From assembly GCF_902833085.1 (NCBI RefSeq), contig NZ_CADFEB010000011.1:248001-312000 (forward strand): a DNA stretch of 64,000 nucleotides, given 5' to 3'. The notes under the pieces were generated by a model. The model did not search any database, was not told the DNA's origin, and was given only the letters and a program-made list of their open reading frames with translations. This document shows, piece by piece, positions 1-9,441 of the stretch; within the stretch, counting starts at the first letter, position 1; each line of letters starts with the position of its first letter. Both the position numbers and the translations under genes were made by a program. The DNA comes from Burkholderia ubonensis (lineage in GTDB: Bacteria > Pseudomonadota > Gammaproteobacteria > Burkholderiales > Burkholderiaceae).

Positions 1-268
1 CGCGCGGCTCGGCAACGTCGACCGCGCGGCCGTCCAGCAGGATCTCGCCGCCGTCCTTCTCGTAGACCCCCGCGAGGATCTTCATCAGCGTCGACTTGCC
101 CGCGCCGTTCTCGCCCATCAGCGCATGCACCTCGCCCGCCTGCAGGTCGAAGCGGCAGTCGTCGAGCGCCTGCACGCCGGGGAAGCGCTTGCTGATGCCG
201 CGCAGCTCGACGAGCGGCGCGCCCGCGTGCGGCGGCTCGGTGGGTTGCCGGGTCGGGTCGGATTGCAT
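1..268 (-). CDS. Sugar ABC transporter ATP-binding protein, N-terminal part (runs off the window)
   Basis: Reading leftward from an ATG at 268, the first ~89 residues are those of an RbsA/MglA-type ATPase. There is an adaptor-like start with a [13 protein letters not shown] stretch, then a Walker A motif ([10 protein letters not shown]), then the [13 protein letters not shown] and LLDGRAVD segments typical of sugar importers. The protein would energise uptake of a monosaccharide at the inner membrane; the family is normally about 500 residues with two ATPase halves. It starts 35 bases after the fucose dehydrogenase stop and is probably the last visible gene of that operon, so fucose import is the likely role. 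A GTG at 292 is an alternative start; neither has a clear ribosome site. Confidence 0.85.
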   Translation of the reverse strand, partial: MQSDPTRQPTEPPHAGAPLVELRGISKRFPGVQALDDCRFDLQAGEVHALMGENGAGKSTLMKILAGVYEKDGGEILLDGRAVDVAEPR

Positions 269-303
269 GTCGGCGTCCAGGGTGCGGGCCACGTTCGCGC
301 CGT

Positions 304-1119
<816 letters not shown>

Positions 1120-2397
1120 TCAGCCCCGGAAGCGATACTGCTCCAGCGATTCCGGTTTCATCTCGATCGAGAAGCCCGGCGCCGTCGGCGGCAGGTAGGC
1201 CGCGCCGCGCACCACGCACGGCGTGACGAAATGCTCGTGCAGATGATCGACGTACTCGGTCACGCGCCCCTCCTTCGTGCCGGAGATGCACACGTAATCG
1301 ATCATCGACAGGTGCTGCACGTACTCGCACAGCCCGACGCCGCCCGCGTGCGGACAGACCGGCAGCCCGTATTTCGCGGCCATCAGCATCACCGCGAGAA
1401 TCTCGTTGACGCCGCCCAACCGGCACGCGTCGATCTGCACGACGTCGATCGCGCCGCGCGCGATGAACTGCTTGAACATCACGCGGTTCTGGCACATCTC
1501 GCCGGTCGCGACCTGCACCGGCGCGATCGCCTCGCGAATCTTGCGATGCCCTTCGACGTCGTCGGGGCTCGTCGGCTCCTCGATGAACCACGGCCGCGCG
1601 AATGCGAGCGCATGCACCCAGTCGATCGCCTCGTCGACTTCCCATACCTGGTTCGCGTCGATCATCAGCTTGCGGTCGGGGCCGATCACGTCGCGCGCGA
1701 TCGTCACGCGGCGGATGTCGTCCGCGAGGTTCGCGCCGACCTTCAGCTTCACGTGGTCGAACCCGGCGTCGACCGCTTCGCGGCACAGGCGGCGCAGCTT
1801 GTCGTCGCTGTAGCCGAGCCAGCCCGCGGACGTCGTGTAGCAAGGGTACCCCTCCCGCTCCAGCGTGGCGATGCGTTCGGCCCTGGCCGGCGCCTGCCGC
1901 CGCAGGATCGCGAGCGCCTCGTCCTCGGTCAGGCAGTCGCGCAGGTAGCGGAAATCGATCGCACGCACGAACGCCTCCGGCGACAGGTCGGCGACGAGCC
2001 GCCACAGCGGCTTGCCTTCGTCCTTCGCCCACAGGTCCCACACCGCGTTGACGACCGCGCCGGTCGCGAGATGGATCGCGCCCTTGTCCGGCCCGATCCA
2101 GCGCAGCTGGCTGTCCGACGTCATGCGCCGCCAGAACCGCCCCATGTCCTCGCGAATCCAGTCGAGGTCGAGGCCGATGACGAGATGGCGCATCGCATCG
2201 ATCGCCGCGCAGCAGATCTCGTTGCCGCGCCCGATCGTGAACGTGAGCCCGTGCCCTTCGAGGCCCGCGCGATCGGTCTCGAGCACGACGTAGGCGGCCG
2301 AGTAATCGGGGTCCGGGTTCATCGCGTCGGAGCCGTCGAGCGCGCGCGAGGTCGGAAAGCGCACGTCGATGACGCGCATCGATCGAATGATAGGCAT
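1120..2397 (-). CDS. fucD: L-fuconate dehydratase (enolase superfamily)
   Basis: This 425-residue enolase-superfamily protein dehydrates L-fuconate to 2-keto-3-deoxy-L-fuconate. The family-specific N-terminal stretch ([20 protein letters not shown], residues 14-33) is characteristic of fuconate dehydratases. The barrel carries the KxK pair (K217, K219), metal ligands D247, E273 or E274, and E300, and the catalytic H350. The chosen start at 2397 gives a family-length protein; the same frame stays open about 330 bases upstream, but that part overlaps the preceding gene and has no homology. It sits 38 bases behind the FAH-family gene in the fucose operon. Confidence 0.92.
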   Translation of the reverse strand: MPIIRSMRVIDVRFPTSRALDGSDAMNPDPDYSAAYVVLETDRAGLEGHGLTFTIGRGNEICCAAIDAMRHLVIGLDLDWIREDMGRFWRRMTSDSQLRWIGPDKGAIHLATGAVVNAVWDLWAKDEGKPLWRLVADLSPEAFVRAIDFRYLRDCLTEDEALAILRRQAPARAERIATLEREGYPCYTTSAGWLGYSDDKLRRLCREAVDAGFDHVKLKVGANLADDIRRVTIARDVIGPDRKLMIDANQVWEVDEAIDWVHALAFARPWFIEEPTSPDDVEGHRKIREAIAPVQVATGEMCQNRVMFKQFIARGAIDVVQIDACRLGGVNEILAVMLMAAKYGLPVCPHAGGVGLCEYVQHLSMIDYVCISGTKEGRVTEYVDHLHEHFVTPCVVRGAAYLPPTAPGFSIEMKPESLEQYRFRG

Positions 2398-2435
2398 GGC
2401 GAACGATCCGAGAAAGGGGTCCTGTGGGTCCGGAA

Positions 2436-3278
2436 TCAGGCCTGCACGGTGCGCTGGCGCTGCTCGCCGAGCCCGTCGATGCCGAGCGTCATCACCTGGC
2501 CCGCGCGCAGGTAGACGGGCGGCTTCTGCCCGAGCCCGACGCCCGGCGGCGTGCCGGTCGAGATCACGTCGCCCGGCTGCAGGCTCATGAAGCGGCTCAG
2601 GTAGCTGACGAGGAACGGCACGCGGAAGATCATCGTCGCGGTCGAGCCGTTCTGGTAGCGCCGGCCGTCGACGTCGAGCCACAGCCGCAGCGCGTGGGGA
2701 TCGGGCACCTCGTCGGCCGTCACGAGCCACGGCCCGAGCGGGCCGAACGTATCGCTGCCCTTGCCCTTGTCCCAGGTGCCGCCGCGTTCGAGCTGGAATT
2801 CACGCTCCGACACGTCGTTCACGACGCAGTAGCCGGCGACGTGCGACAGCGCGTCGGCCTCGTCGATATAGCGGCCGCCCCGGCCGATCACGACGCCGAG
2901 CTCGACTTCCCAGTCGGTCTTCTCCGAACCGCGCGGAATCTCGACGTCGTCGTTCGGCCCCGCGATCGCGCTCGTCCACTTGCCGAACACGACCGGCTCC
3001 TTCGGCACCTCCATCCCGGATTCGGCCGCGTGATCGGAATAGTTGAGCCCGATGCAGATGAACTTGCCGACCCGGCCGACGCACGCGCCGAGCCGCGGCG
3101 CGCCGCCGACGAGCGGCAGCGTCGCCGGGTCGAGGCCGGCGAGGCGCGCGAGCGACGCGGGCGCCAGCACGTCGCCGGCGATGTCGTCGACCACGCCGGA
3201 CAGGTCGCGCAGGCGGCCCTGCGCGTCGAGCAGGCCGGGTTTTTCATGATGCTTCGCGCCGTATCGCAGCAGTTTCAT
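2436..3278 (-). CDS. FAH-family hydrolase, probable 2,4-diketo-3-deoxy-L-fuconate hydrolase
   Basis: A 280-residue fumarylacetoacetate hydrolase-family protein. A short N-terminal domain is followed by the catalytic fold, with [10 protein letters not shown] at about 75-84, metal ligands E124, E126 and D155, and the C-terminal STGTPPGVG signature. In the non-phosphorylated L-fucose route this family cleaves 2,4-diketo-3-deoxy-L-fuconate to pyruvate and lactate. The specific substrate is inferred from its place between the keto-deoxy-fuconate dehydrogenase gene and fucD. It ends 38 bases before fucD starts. Confidence 0.85.
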   Translation of the reverse strand: MKLLRYGAKHHEKPGLLDAQGRLRDLSGVVDDIAGDVLAPASLARLAGLDPATLPLVGGAPRLGACVGRVGKFICIGLNYSDHAAESGMEVPKEPVVFGKWTSAIAGPNDDVEIPRGSEKTDWEVELGVVIGRGGRYIDEADALSHVAGYCVVNDVSEREFQLERGGTWDKGKGSDTFGPLGPWLVTADEVPDPHALRLWLDVDGRRYQNGSTATMIFRVPFLVSYLSRFMSLQPGDVISTGTPPGVGLGQKPPVYLRAGQVMTLGIDGLGEQRQRTVQA

Positions 3279-3333
3279 ATCGTCGGAAAAAAGGAAGGTA
3301 AAGGGTGTGGGACGCGCGGTCAGTTCGACACGG

Positions 3334-4098
3334 TCAGTTAGACCACCCGCCGTCGATCAGATGGATCGCGCCGGTCGTGAACGACGACTCGTCGGACGCC
3401 AGATACAGCGCGAGCGCGGCGACTTCGTCGGCGCGGCCGATGCGCCCCATCGGCTGGCGCGCGATGAACGCGTCGCGCACCACGTCCGCCGACACCTGGC
3501 GCACGCGCGCCTGTTCCGCGATGCGCGCCTCCAGCGACGGCGACTCGATCGTGCCGGGGCAGATCGCGTTGCAGCGAATGCGCTGCTCGACGAAATCCGC
3601 GGCGACGGACTTCGTCAGGCCGATCACCGCGGCCTTGGTCGCGCCGTACACGAAGCGGTTCGGCACGCCCTTCACGCTCGACGCGGCGGACGCCATGTTG
3701 ACGATCGACGCGCCGCCGGCGGCGATCATCGCGGGCAGCAGCGCGCGGATCAGCCGGTACATCGACGTCACGTTCAGGTTCCACGAGAACGCCCACGCAT
3801 CCTCGTCGCAGTCGAGGATCGTGCCGTGGTGCACGTAGCCGGCGCAGTTGAACAGCACGTCGAACGGGGCTTGCGCGGCCGCCAGCCCGACCACGTCGCG
3901 CGCGCTCGTCACGTCGAGCCGCTGCGTCGACAGCGCGCCGCCCGCGCCCTGCGCGTCGGCCACGAGCCGCGCCAGCGACGCTTCGTCGATATCCGTCGCC
4001 AGCACGTCGGCGCCCTCGCGCGCAAACCGCAGCGCGGTCGCGCGGCCGATGCCCTGCCCCGCCGCCGTGACCAGCGCACGCCTGCCCTGCAATCTCAT
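3334..4098 (-). CDS. SDR-family dehydrogenase, probable 2-keto-3-deoxy-L-fuconate dehydrogenase
   Basis: A 254-residue SDR resembling the DHRS6/BDH2 type. The cofactor motif TAAGQGIG is at 11-18, NCAG at 84-87, and the active site has S137, Y151 and K155 with the ASSVKG stretch typical of that branch. In this pathway it oxidises 2-keto-3-deoxy-L-fuconate to the 2,4-diketo acid. The ATG at 4098 is preceded by a good GGGAGAGG ribosome site; a longer reading from 4146 lacks one. It is the first gene of the fucose operon and lies just downstream of a palindromic operator candidate (4139-4169). Confidence 0.85.
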   Translation of the reverse strand: MRLQGRRALVTAAGQGIGRATALRFAREGADVLATDIDEASLARLVADAQGAGGALSTQRLDVTSARDVVGLAAAQAPFDVLFNCAGYVHHGTILDCDEDAWAFSWNLNVTSMYRLIRALLPAMIAAGGASIVNMASAASSVKGVPNRFVYGATKAAVIGLTKSVAADFVEQRIRCNAICPGTIESPSLEARIAEQARVRQVSADVVRDAFIARQPMGRIGRADEVAALALYLASDESSFTTGAIHLIDGGWSN

Positions 4099-4138
4099 GA
4101 GCACCTCTCCCGATGGAGGCCGGCAGCGCGGCCGGCTG

Positions 4139-4169
4139 ATTGGCACAAAGGACTAATGGTCCAGCCAAT
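4139..4169 (-). promoter_or_regulatory. Candidate operator of the fucose operon
   Basis: Nested inverted repeats lie about 40 bases upstream of the first fucose gene. The outer pair is ATTGGC (4139-4144) with GCCAAT (4164-4169). Inside are GGAC...GTCC (4150-4162) and TGGTCCAGCCA (4157-4167). The TGG-N5-CCA element resembles sites used by FadR-type GntR regulators. No regulator gene for this operon is in the window, so the binding protein is unknown. Confidence 0.4.
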
Positions 4170-4691
4170 CATAGGAAGCGCTCGGCGATTTGTCACGGAA
4201 ATGGGATTCAGTGTTTTCCCGGGGATGGAAATGGGGATTTCGGCGGGAATTCGCCTTTATTCGCAGCGGCCCGCCGCGTCAACCTGTCAGAAACGTCATG
4301 TTCGCGTCAGCATCGCAACGGGCGCGCCGCGCGATCATGCCGATGCCGGGTTGCGCTGCCGGCGACGCCGCGCTTTTCCGCCCGCCGACGATCGTCACGG
4401 GCACTCCGTCCTGCGCGGCGCCGCCCGCGTCTGAGCGAGCAGACGCGGCGGCGCAACCCGCTTTTTCCGCCCCGGACTTCGGTCCGGGGCGCTTTTGTCG
4501 ACGATTTCCCAAGAAAATACGCGTCGATTGTTTCTGAATCGGCAAAAGGTAATTCGAACGAAGCAGGATGTTTTTTCCGGTCACAGACGCTTACATTTAG
4601 CGCACCACTACTGGAAACTGCTACGGAATCGACTTTGGCCAGTGCCATCCACTGCCGGCGCCGATACCGCACGAGCTTTAGGAAACGGCAA
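4170..4691. other. Intergenic region with tandem hairpins, no convincing protein gene
   Basis: About 520 bases between the fucose operator and the DUF3331 gene. Plus-strand reading frames here lack ribosome sites or recognisable protein content. The notable content is two consecutive hairpins: an imperfect one at 4419-4453 followed by CTTTTT, and a perfect one at 4469-4490 followed by GCTTTT. The stretch 4500-4690 is less GC-rich and presumably holds the DUF3331 promoter; I could not assign clear -35/-10 boxes. Confidence 0.5.
4469..4495 (+). terminator. Intrinsic terminator with UUCG loop, no upstream gene
   Basis: A perfect 9-bp stem (GCCCCGGAC at 4469-4477, GTCCGGGGC at 4482-4490) closed by a TTCG tetraloop and followed by GCTTTT. 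The T-run is on the plus strand, but the nearest upstream plus-strand gene lies outside the window. It therefore either ends a small RNA or acts as a leader attenuator for the DUF3331 gene 200 bases on. Confidence 0.6.
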
Positions 4692-4982
4692 ATGAAGTCC
4701 CCCCAATCCCTGCCTGCGCTCGATCCCGCGGACGTTCTCGTCGAAATCCTCGAACGTTCCGATACGCTGCTCGTCGTCCGCTGGGTCGAACCCGGCCGCT
4801 GCCATTACGGCGAACAGCGCTGGCGCCGCCGCTTCGCGCAACGCACCGGCACCTGCGCGCTGTCGCGCCAGGTGATCCAGCGCGGCGACGAAGTGTTTCG
4901 CCCCGCCGAACGCCCGGCGCCCGCGAACGCCGGCGCGATGATCTCCGCCGCCGAAGTGCTCGCACTGGCCGGCGGCAAGTAA
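4692..4982 (+). CDS. DUF3331 domain protein
   Basis: A 96-residue cytosolic protein of the DUF3331 type, a small family I know chiefly from Burkholderia and relatives; its function is not known. Visible features are a central WVEPGRCHYGEQRW stretch and a GTCALSRQVIQRGDEVFRP stretch that form the conserved core. The C-terminus (MISAAEVLAL) resembles an amphipathic helix. The start at 4692 (MKSPQSLP) gives the whole conserved domain; the frame is open much further upstream, but that part is low-complexity and unsupported. It stands alone between the hairpin region and an SDR gene. Confidence 0.75.
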   Translation: MKSPQSLPALDPADVLVEILERSDTLLVVRWVEPGRCHYGEQRWRRRFAQRTGTCALSRQVIQRGDEVFRPAERPAPANAGAMISAAEVLALAGGK

Positions 4983-5121
4983 CCGCTCGGCCCGGCGTTA
5001 GAAGCGCCGATCTATTTCCCCCGCTTGTCTGTCCCGCGGACGCGCATTATCGTTACATCAAACAATGTAATGATTGCGCGGCGCGGCGCATGGTGCCGCC
5101 GCCGAACCGAAGGAGGCAGAC

Positions 5122-6117
5122 ATGCATGCATGGAGCGCGCGCCACGTCCCGGCGCAAGGCGGCAAGGTCGCGGTCGTGACCGGCGCCAACAGCGGCCTGG
5201 GGTGGCAACTCGCCGAAACGCTCGCCGCGAAGGGCGCGCTGGTCGTGATGGGCTGCCGCGATGCCGCGCGCGCCACGGCGGCGGCCGACGCGATCCGCGC
5301 TCTCCATCCTCACGCACGCGTCGAAGTCGCCGCGCTCGACCTGGCCGACCTCGCGTCGATCGAACGCTTCGCCGCCGGCATCGGCGACCGCCACGGCTGC
5401 GTCGACATCCTCTGCAACAACGCCGGCGTGATGTTCCTGCCGCTGCGGCACACCCGCGACGGGTTCGAGATGCAGTTCGGCACGAATCATCTCGGCCATT
5501 TCGCGCTGACCGGCCGGCTGCTGCCGATGCTGCGGGCCGCCCGCCGCGCGCGCGTCGTCACGATGTCGAGCGGCTTCGCCCGAGGCGGCCGGCTGCGGCT
5601 CGACGACCTGCGCGCCGAACAAGGCTACAACCGTTATCTCGCTTACTGCGACAGCAAGCTCGCCAACCTGATATTTGCGATCGAGCTGCAGCGCCGTTTC
5701 GAGCGCGCGGCGCTGGCGGGCATCAGCGTCGCCGCGCACCCCGGCTACGCGGCGACCAACCTGCAGTTCGCCGGCCCCGAAATGGACCGTGCGCCATGGC
5801 GCGCCGCGCTGATGCGCGTCGCGAACCGTTATCTCGCGCAGCCCGCCGACATGGGCGCGCTGCCCGCGATCTTCGCGGCCACGTCGCCCGATCTCGCGGG
5901 CGGCGCCTACGTCGGCCCGTCCGGCTGGTTCGGCGCGCGCGGCCTGCCGGCGCCGGCGGGCGTGCCGCGCGCGGCGCGCGACGCCGGCGCGGCGGCGCTG
6001 CTGTGGGAGGCGTCGGAAGCCGCGACCGGCGTGCGCTTCCTCAGCGCCGAGCCGCACGCGAACCGCGCCGCGCCCCGGCCGCACGGTGCCGCCGCCACCG
6101 CACCCGATGCTCGCTGA
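5122..6117 (+). CDS. SDR-family oxidoreductase (retinol dehydrogenase/protochlorophyllide reductase-like)
   Basis: A 331-residue extended-type SDR. The cofactor motif TGANSGLG is near residues 21-28, NNAG near 98-101, and the active site reads S...YLAYCDSKLAN (YxxSK variant). It belongs to the branch annotated as retinol dehydrogenase/WWOX-like reductases, whose bacterial substrates are mostly unknown. The start at 5122 is supported by an AAGGAGG ribosome site 7 bases upstream. It appears monocistronic, between DUF3331 and DUF4148 genes, so context gives no substrate. Confidence 0.85.
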   Translation: MHAWSARHVPAQGGKVAVVTGANSGLGWQLAETLAAKGALVVMGCRDAARATAAADAIRALHPHARVEVAALDLADLASIERFAAGIGDRHGCVDILCNNAGVMFLPLRHTRDGFEMQFGTNHLGHFALTGRLLPMLRAARRARVVTMSSGFARGGRLRLDDLRAEQGYNRYLAYCDSKLANLIFAIELQRRFERAALAGISVAAHPGYAATNLQFAGPEMDRAPWRAALMRVANRYLAQPADMGALPAIFAATSPDLAGGAYVGPSGWFGARGLPAPAGVPRAARDAGAAALLWEASEAATGVRFLSAEPHANRAAPRPHGAAATAPDAR

Positions 6118-6332
6118 GCGCTCACGCTCGACCGCCCGCGTTCGTCATGCTTGTTGCATCGCTTGAAACGAAAGCTTGTTGAAAGCGTTGCTCGACGCTT
6201 TATTTTTACCGCCCAGTAAACAATCTTTAATCAAAATCAGCGTTTACCCTGAAGACCCCGGTGACTAAGATTTCATCAATCGCTTACGACATCGAGTCGA
6301 ACGCGACACCCAATAAAACATCGGAGGTCATC

Positions 6333-6635
6333 ATGAAATCGCTCATCACCGCAGTCGTTGCCGCTACCGCCCTGTCCGCTTCGTTCGGCGCATTCGCGCA
6401 AAGCACCGTGACCCGCGCGCAAGTGCGCGACGAGCTGGTCCAGCTCGAGAAGGCCGGCTACAAGCCGGGCGTGTCGAGCCCGTACTACCCGCAAGACATC
6501 CAGACGGCCGAAGCGCGCGTGCACGGCGCCGACAACAGCGGCTACGGCGCGCAAGCCGCGCCGGTCGTCCGCGCAGGCAGCCCGGCCACCGCGACGTCGT
6601 CGAACCCGCGCGACTCGATCTTCTTCGGCCAGTAA
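6333..6635 (+). CDS. DUF4148 small secreted protein
   Basis: A 100-residue precursor. Residues 1-22 form a signal peptide ending ASFGAFAQ. The mature part begins TRAQVRDELVQLEKAGYKPG, the DUF4148 signature, followed by a YYPQDIQTAEARV segment. Many Burkholderia genomes carry numerous paralogs of this small periplasmic or secreted protein; the role is unknown. The start at 6333 has a CGGAGG ribosome site; an upstream in-frame ATG at 6261 would bury the signal peptide. An efficient terminator follows at 6683. Confidence 0.85.
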   Translation: MKSLITAVVAATALSASFGAFAQSTVTRAQVRDELVQLEKAGYKPGVSSPYYPQDIQTAEARVHGADNSGYGAQAAPVVRAGSPATATSSNPRDSIFFGQ

Positions 6636-6682
6636 GCCGACGCGCCCCGCGCGGGCGCCGCGCTTCGCGCAATCCGTATCCG

Positions 6683-6713
6683 GACGAGCCCTTGAACAGG
6701 GCTCGTCTTTTTT
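6683..6713 (+). terminator. Intrinsic terminator of the DUF4148 gene
   Basis: A perfect 10-bp stem (GACGAGCCCT at 6683-6692, AGGGCTCGTC at 6698-6707), five-base loop, then six T residues. It lies 48 bases after the DUF4148 stop codon. Confidence 0.85.
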
Positions 6714-6798
6714 GTGAACGACATACCTCCGCCGCCTGGCAACAGGTGGCTTCGCCCGGGCGCTGCGCGTCCGGGCGCTTTTTCGCCGGCGCGACGGC

Positions 6799-7986
6799 TC
6801 ATGCCGTGGGCGTCGCCGCGCGAGACAGCACCCGCGACCGCGACAGCAGCTCGTCGCGATCGACGTAGCAGCCCTGCAGGTGCCGGCGTCCGGTCGACGG
6901 ATCGAACTCGGTGCGCGCATGCAGCACCCGCCGGTTGTCGAACGCCCACATGTCGCCCGCGCGCAGCCGCCGCTGTACCCGAAGGCGCGGCTCGCGCGCC
7001 AGCGCGAGAAAGCGCCGGTACGCACGGTAGATCGCCGGCATCGACGCGGCCGGCGCATCGACCGGCCCGCGCAGGAAATTCGCGTGGCGCACCTCGATCA
7101 CCTCGCGGCGCGCGTTCAGCCCGATCACCGGCGCCGAGCAGCGGTAGTCGCTGGCCGCGCTCTTGTTCCAGAACTCGAACGGCGTCGCCGCGAGCAGGGC
7201 GAAATCGTCCGGGTATGCGTCGCGCAGCGCGTCGGCGAGCGCGAAGCCGTCGATGAAAATGCTGTCGCCGCCCGTCGCGTCGTTCGCGAGGCAATGCAGG
7301 AACTGCACGCCCGGCTGCAATTCGCGGGTCGGCAGGTCGGTATGCGGCGGCAGGTTGATCGACGTGTACGCATTGCTGTCCGGGCGCGGCTTCGACTCGA
7401 CGTCGAACAGCGCGCCGAAATTGGTCTCGCGCACCAGCCCGACCCGCCGTGCGATCTCGTCCACCCGCCCGCGTTCGGGCGGCACGCCCTCGACCAGCGT
7501 CAGCCCCGTGCGCTGCAGCGCGCCGAGCCACGCGCGCAGCGCCGCGTCGTCGTGCATCACGTCGCGCCACGCGAATACCGCGATCGCGTCCGGATCGTCG
7601 CCGGTCCACATCTGGCGGCCCTGCGCCGCGTGACGCTCCGCGCGCGACGCGTCGTCGTAGGCATGCGCCCGGAGCCAGCCGGGCGACCACGCGCTGCGGT
7701 GGCCGTCGCGCCATTCGACGTGCAGCGCGCCGTCGTGGCCCACCTGCACGCCGCGCATCGCGAGCGCATCGGGCGCGTCGACGATCTCGAACACCTGCTC
7801 GCGGGTCTGCGCATGCACGCAGGCCGGACACGAACAGGTGTCGCGCAGCCAGTCGAAATGAAACGGCGAGCGGCGTCCGTCGCTCCACGCGACGCTCACC
7901 AGCCCGTCGCCGAGCGTCGCGGCCGCGATCGTCACGTCGGTGGAAAACGTCCGCCAGTCCTCGATACGCGATGGTGCTGCCTGCAT
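6799..7986 (-). CDS. Gamma-butyrobetaine hydroxylase (2-oxoglutarate/Fe(II) dioxygenase)
   Basis: A 395-residue dioxygenase that would hydroxylate gamma-butyrobetaine to L-carnitine. The N-terminal domain has the structural zinc cysteines C51, C53 and C56. The catalytic jelly roll has H215-x-D217 and distal H356 as iron ligands, with R367/R368 placed to bind 2-oxoglutarate. Length matches the family (about 380-400). The start at 7986 follows a GAGGAGG ribosome site. It is the last gene of the carnitine operon, 22 bases behind hocS, so the operon can feed butyrobetaine into carnitine degradation. Confidence 0.92.
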   Translation of the reverse strand: MQAAPSRIEDWRTFSTDVTIAAATLGDGLVSVAWSDGRRSPFHFDWLRDTCSCPACVHAQTREQVFEIVDAPDALAMRGVQVGHDGALHVEWRDGHRSAWSPGWLRAHAYDDASRAERHAAQGRQMWTGDDPDAIAVFAWRDVMHDDAALRAWLGALQRTGLTLVEGVPPERGRVDEIARRVGLVRETNFGALFDVESKPRPDSNAYTSINLPPHTDLPTRELQPGVQFLHCLANDATGGDSIFIDGFALADALRDAYPDDFALLAATPFEFWNKSAASDYRCSAPVIGLNARREVIEVRHANFLRGPVDAPAASMPAIYRAYRRFLALAREPRLRVQRRLRAGDMWAFDNRRVLHARTEFDPSTGRRHLQGCYVDRDELLSRSRVLSRAATPTA

Positions 7987-8008
7987 CGTTGCCTCCTCGA
8001 ATCGAACG

Positions 8009-8932
8009 CTACGCGCACGGCGCGCGCAGGAAATCGCCGACCATCCGGTGCATCCGCGCCGCCTGCGGGCTCGTGTCGAGCGCGCGCCAGCAGCCGTGCA
8101 CCAGCCCCGTTCCCAACCAGAAGCGCGCGGCGCCGCCTGCCGCGCGAATCCGCTCGACGTAGACCCGCGCATCGTCGCGCAGCGGGTCGTGCTCCGCGCC
8201 GATCGCGAGCACCGGCGGCAACCCGTCGAAGCGCGCGGCGTCGAGCGGCGCGACCGCGTCCACCCGGCCGTTCCAGTACAGCGCGCGATAGCAGTAGACG
8301 TCGTCGAGCGTCAGCATCGGCGCATGCGCTTCGGCATCGCGCGCCGGCGGCTGCGGTTCGAAGCCGAGCATCGGGTAGACGAGCGCGACACCGTCGATAC
8401 CCCCCTCCCCCGCATCGCGCAGCGCCGTCGCGACGGCCGCGGCGAGCATGCCGCCCGCGCTGTCGCCCGCGAGCGTCAGCGGCCGCGCACACGGCCCGAA
8501 CGGCAAGCGTTCTGCGAGCGCCGCGCGCGCGACGGCAACGCAATCGTCGAGCGCGGCCGGCGCCGGATGCTCGGGCGCGAGCCGGTAATCGACCGCGATC
8601 ACCGCGAGCCCCGTGTCGGCCGCGAGACGCGCGGTGATCAGCGCATGGCTGTCGAGCGAGCCGACGACGAAGCCGCCGCCGTGAAAGAACAGCACGGTGC
8701 CGCGTGGCGCCGCGTGCGCGTGCCGGTAGCGGCGCAGTGCAACGACACGGCCGTCCGGCGCGCGCCACGCGCCGTCGTCCTGCACGATTCCCGGCGGCAG
8801 CCCGGCAGGTGTCCACGCCGCCGCGAAACGTTCGTAGATGCGCCGCTGCTCCGCCGGCGAACGCGTGGCCGCATCGGCCGGATACCACGCGTCGACCGCC
8901 GCGACGAACGCCGAGATTTCCGTTTCGAGCAT
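8009..8932 (-). CDS. hocS: Alpha/beta hydrolase, probable short-chain acylcarnitine hydrolase
   Basis: A 307-residue hydrolase of the hormone-sensitive-lipase branch. The oxyanion motif HGGG is at 84-87, the nucleophile S158 sits in GDSAGG, and acid and base residues follow in EHDPLRDD and LVHGCW. There is no signal peptide, so it is cytosolic. In Pseudomonas the gene in this position (caiX-cdhCAB-hocS) hydrolyses short-chain O-acylcarnitines to carnitine; the symbol is assigned from that identical order. It starts 15 bases after cdhB ends. Confidence 0.8.
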   Translation of the reverse strand: MLETEISAFVAAVDAWYPADAATRSPAEQRRIYERFAAAWTPAGLPPGIVQDDGAWRAPDGRVVALRRYRHAHAAPRGTVLFFHGGGFVVGSLDSHALITARLAADTGLAVIAVDYRLAPEHPAPAALDDCVAVARAALAERLPFGPCARPLTLAGDSAGGMLAAAVATALRDAGEGGIDGVALVYPMLGFEPQPPARDAEAHAPMLTLDDVYCYRALYWNGRVDAVAPLDAARFDGLPPVLAIGAEHDPLRDDARVYVERIRAAGGAARFWLGTGLVHGCWRALDTSPQAARMHRMVGDFLRAPCA

Positions 8933-8947
8933 CGTTCGCGCGCCGCG

Positions 8948-9439
8948 CTAGCGGCGTGGCGGCAAGCCGATCACGCGCCCCGCATAAGCGGGCGGCGGGC
9001 AATCGCGCTGCAACGCGTGCAGCGCGGCGACCTGTGCTGCAACGTCGTCGTCGAACGGCGCCGACTTCGCGCCGTCGCGCGTATCGACGTGCAGCAGCAT
9101 CTGCTCGCTCGCCGATACCGCGTCGTCGCGCCCGTCGGCGAACAGCTCCAGATACAGATGCAGCCGCTTCGCGTCGTGCGCGACCACGCGCGCGTCGACG
9201 CGCACGCGTGCTCCCTCCTTGATCTCGTGCAGATAGTTGACGTGCGCCTCGAGCGTGTAGACCGAGCGCCCCCGCGACCGGCGCGCCGCATCGTCGAGAC
9301 CGATCCGGTCCAGCAGCGCATCGGTCGCGAAGCTGAAGATCAGCAGGTAGAACGCATCGCGCAGGTGTCCGTTGTAATCGACCCATTCGGGCCGCACGAC
9401 GTCGTGGTAAATCGTCAGCGGGGTATCGCCCTTCGTCAT
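8948..9439 (-). CDS. cdhB: Betainyl-CoA thioesterase
   Basis: A 163-residue hot-dog-fold thioesterase of the 4-hydroxybenzoyl-CoA type. The N-terminal VRPEWVDYNGHLRDAFYLLIF carries the catalytic aspartate-tyrosine-asparagine region, followed by the hot-dog helix and a TLEAHVNYLHEIKEG strand. In the carnitine pathway it releases glycine betaine from betainyl-CoA formed by CdhC. The start at 9439 lies 2 bases after the cdhA stop, indicating translational coupling. A longer in-frame reading upstream merely runs through cdhA. Confidence 0.88.
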   Translation of the reverse strand: MTKGDTPLTIYHDVVRPEWVDYNGHLRDAFYLLIFSFATDALLDRIGLDDAARRSRGRSVYTLEAHVNYLHEIKEGARVRVDARVVAHDAKRLHLYLELFADGRDDAVSASEQMLLHVDTRDGAKSAPFDDDVAAQVAALHALQRDCPPPAYAGRVIGLPPRR

Positions 9440-9441
9440 AT

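Noticed and set aside
6753-6784. Second plus-strand hairpin (CGCCCGG...CCGGGCG) with CTTTTTC after the DUF4148 terminator
   Set aside because: No gene or transcript unit between it and the first terminator; may be a backup terminator, but the large loop and overlap with the end of the convergent operon make the call uncertain.
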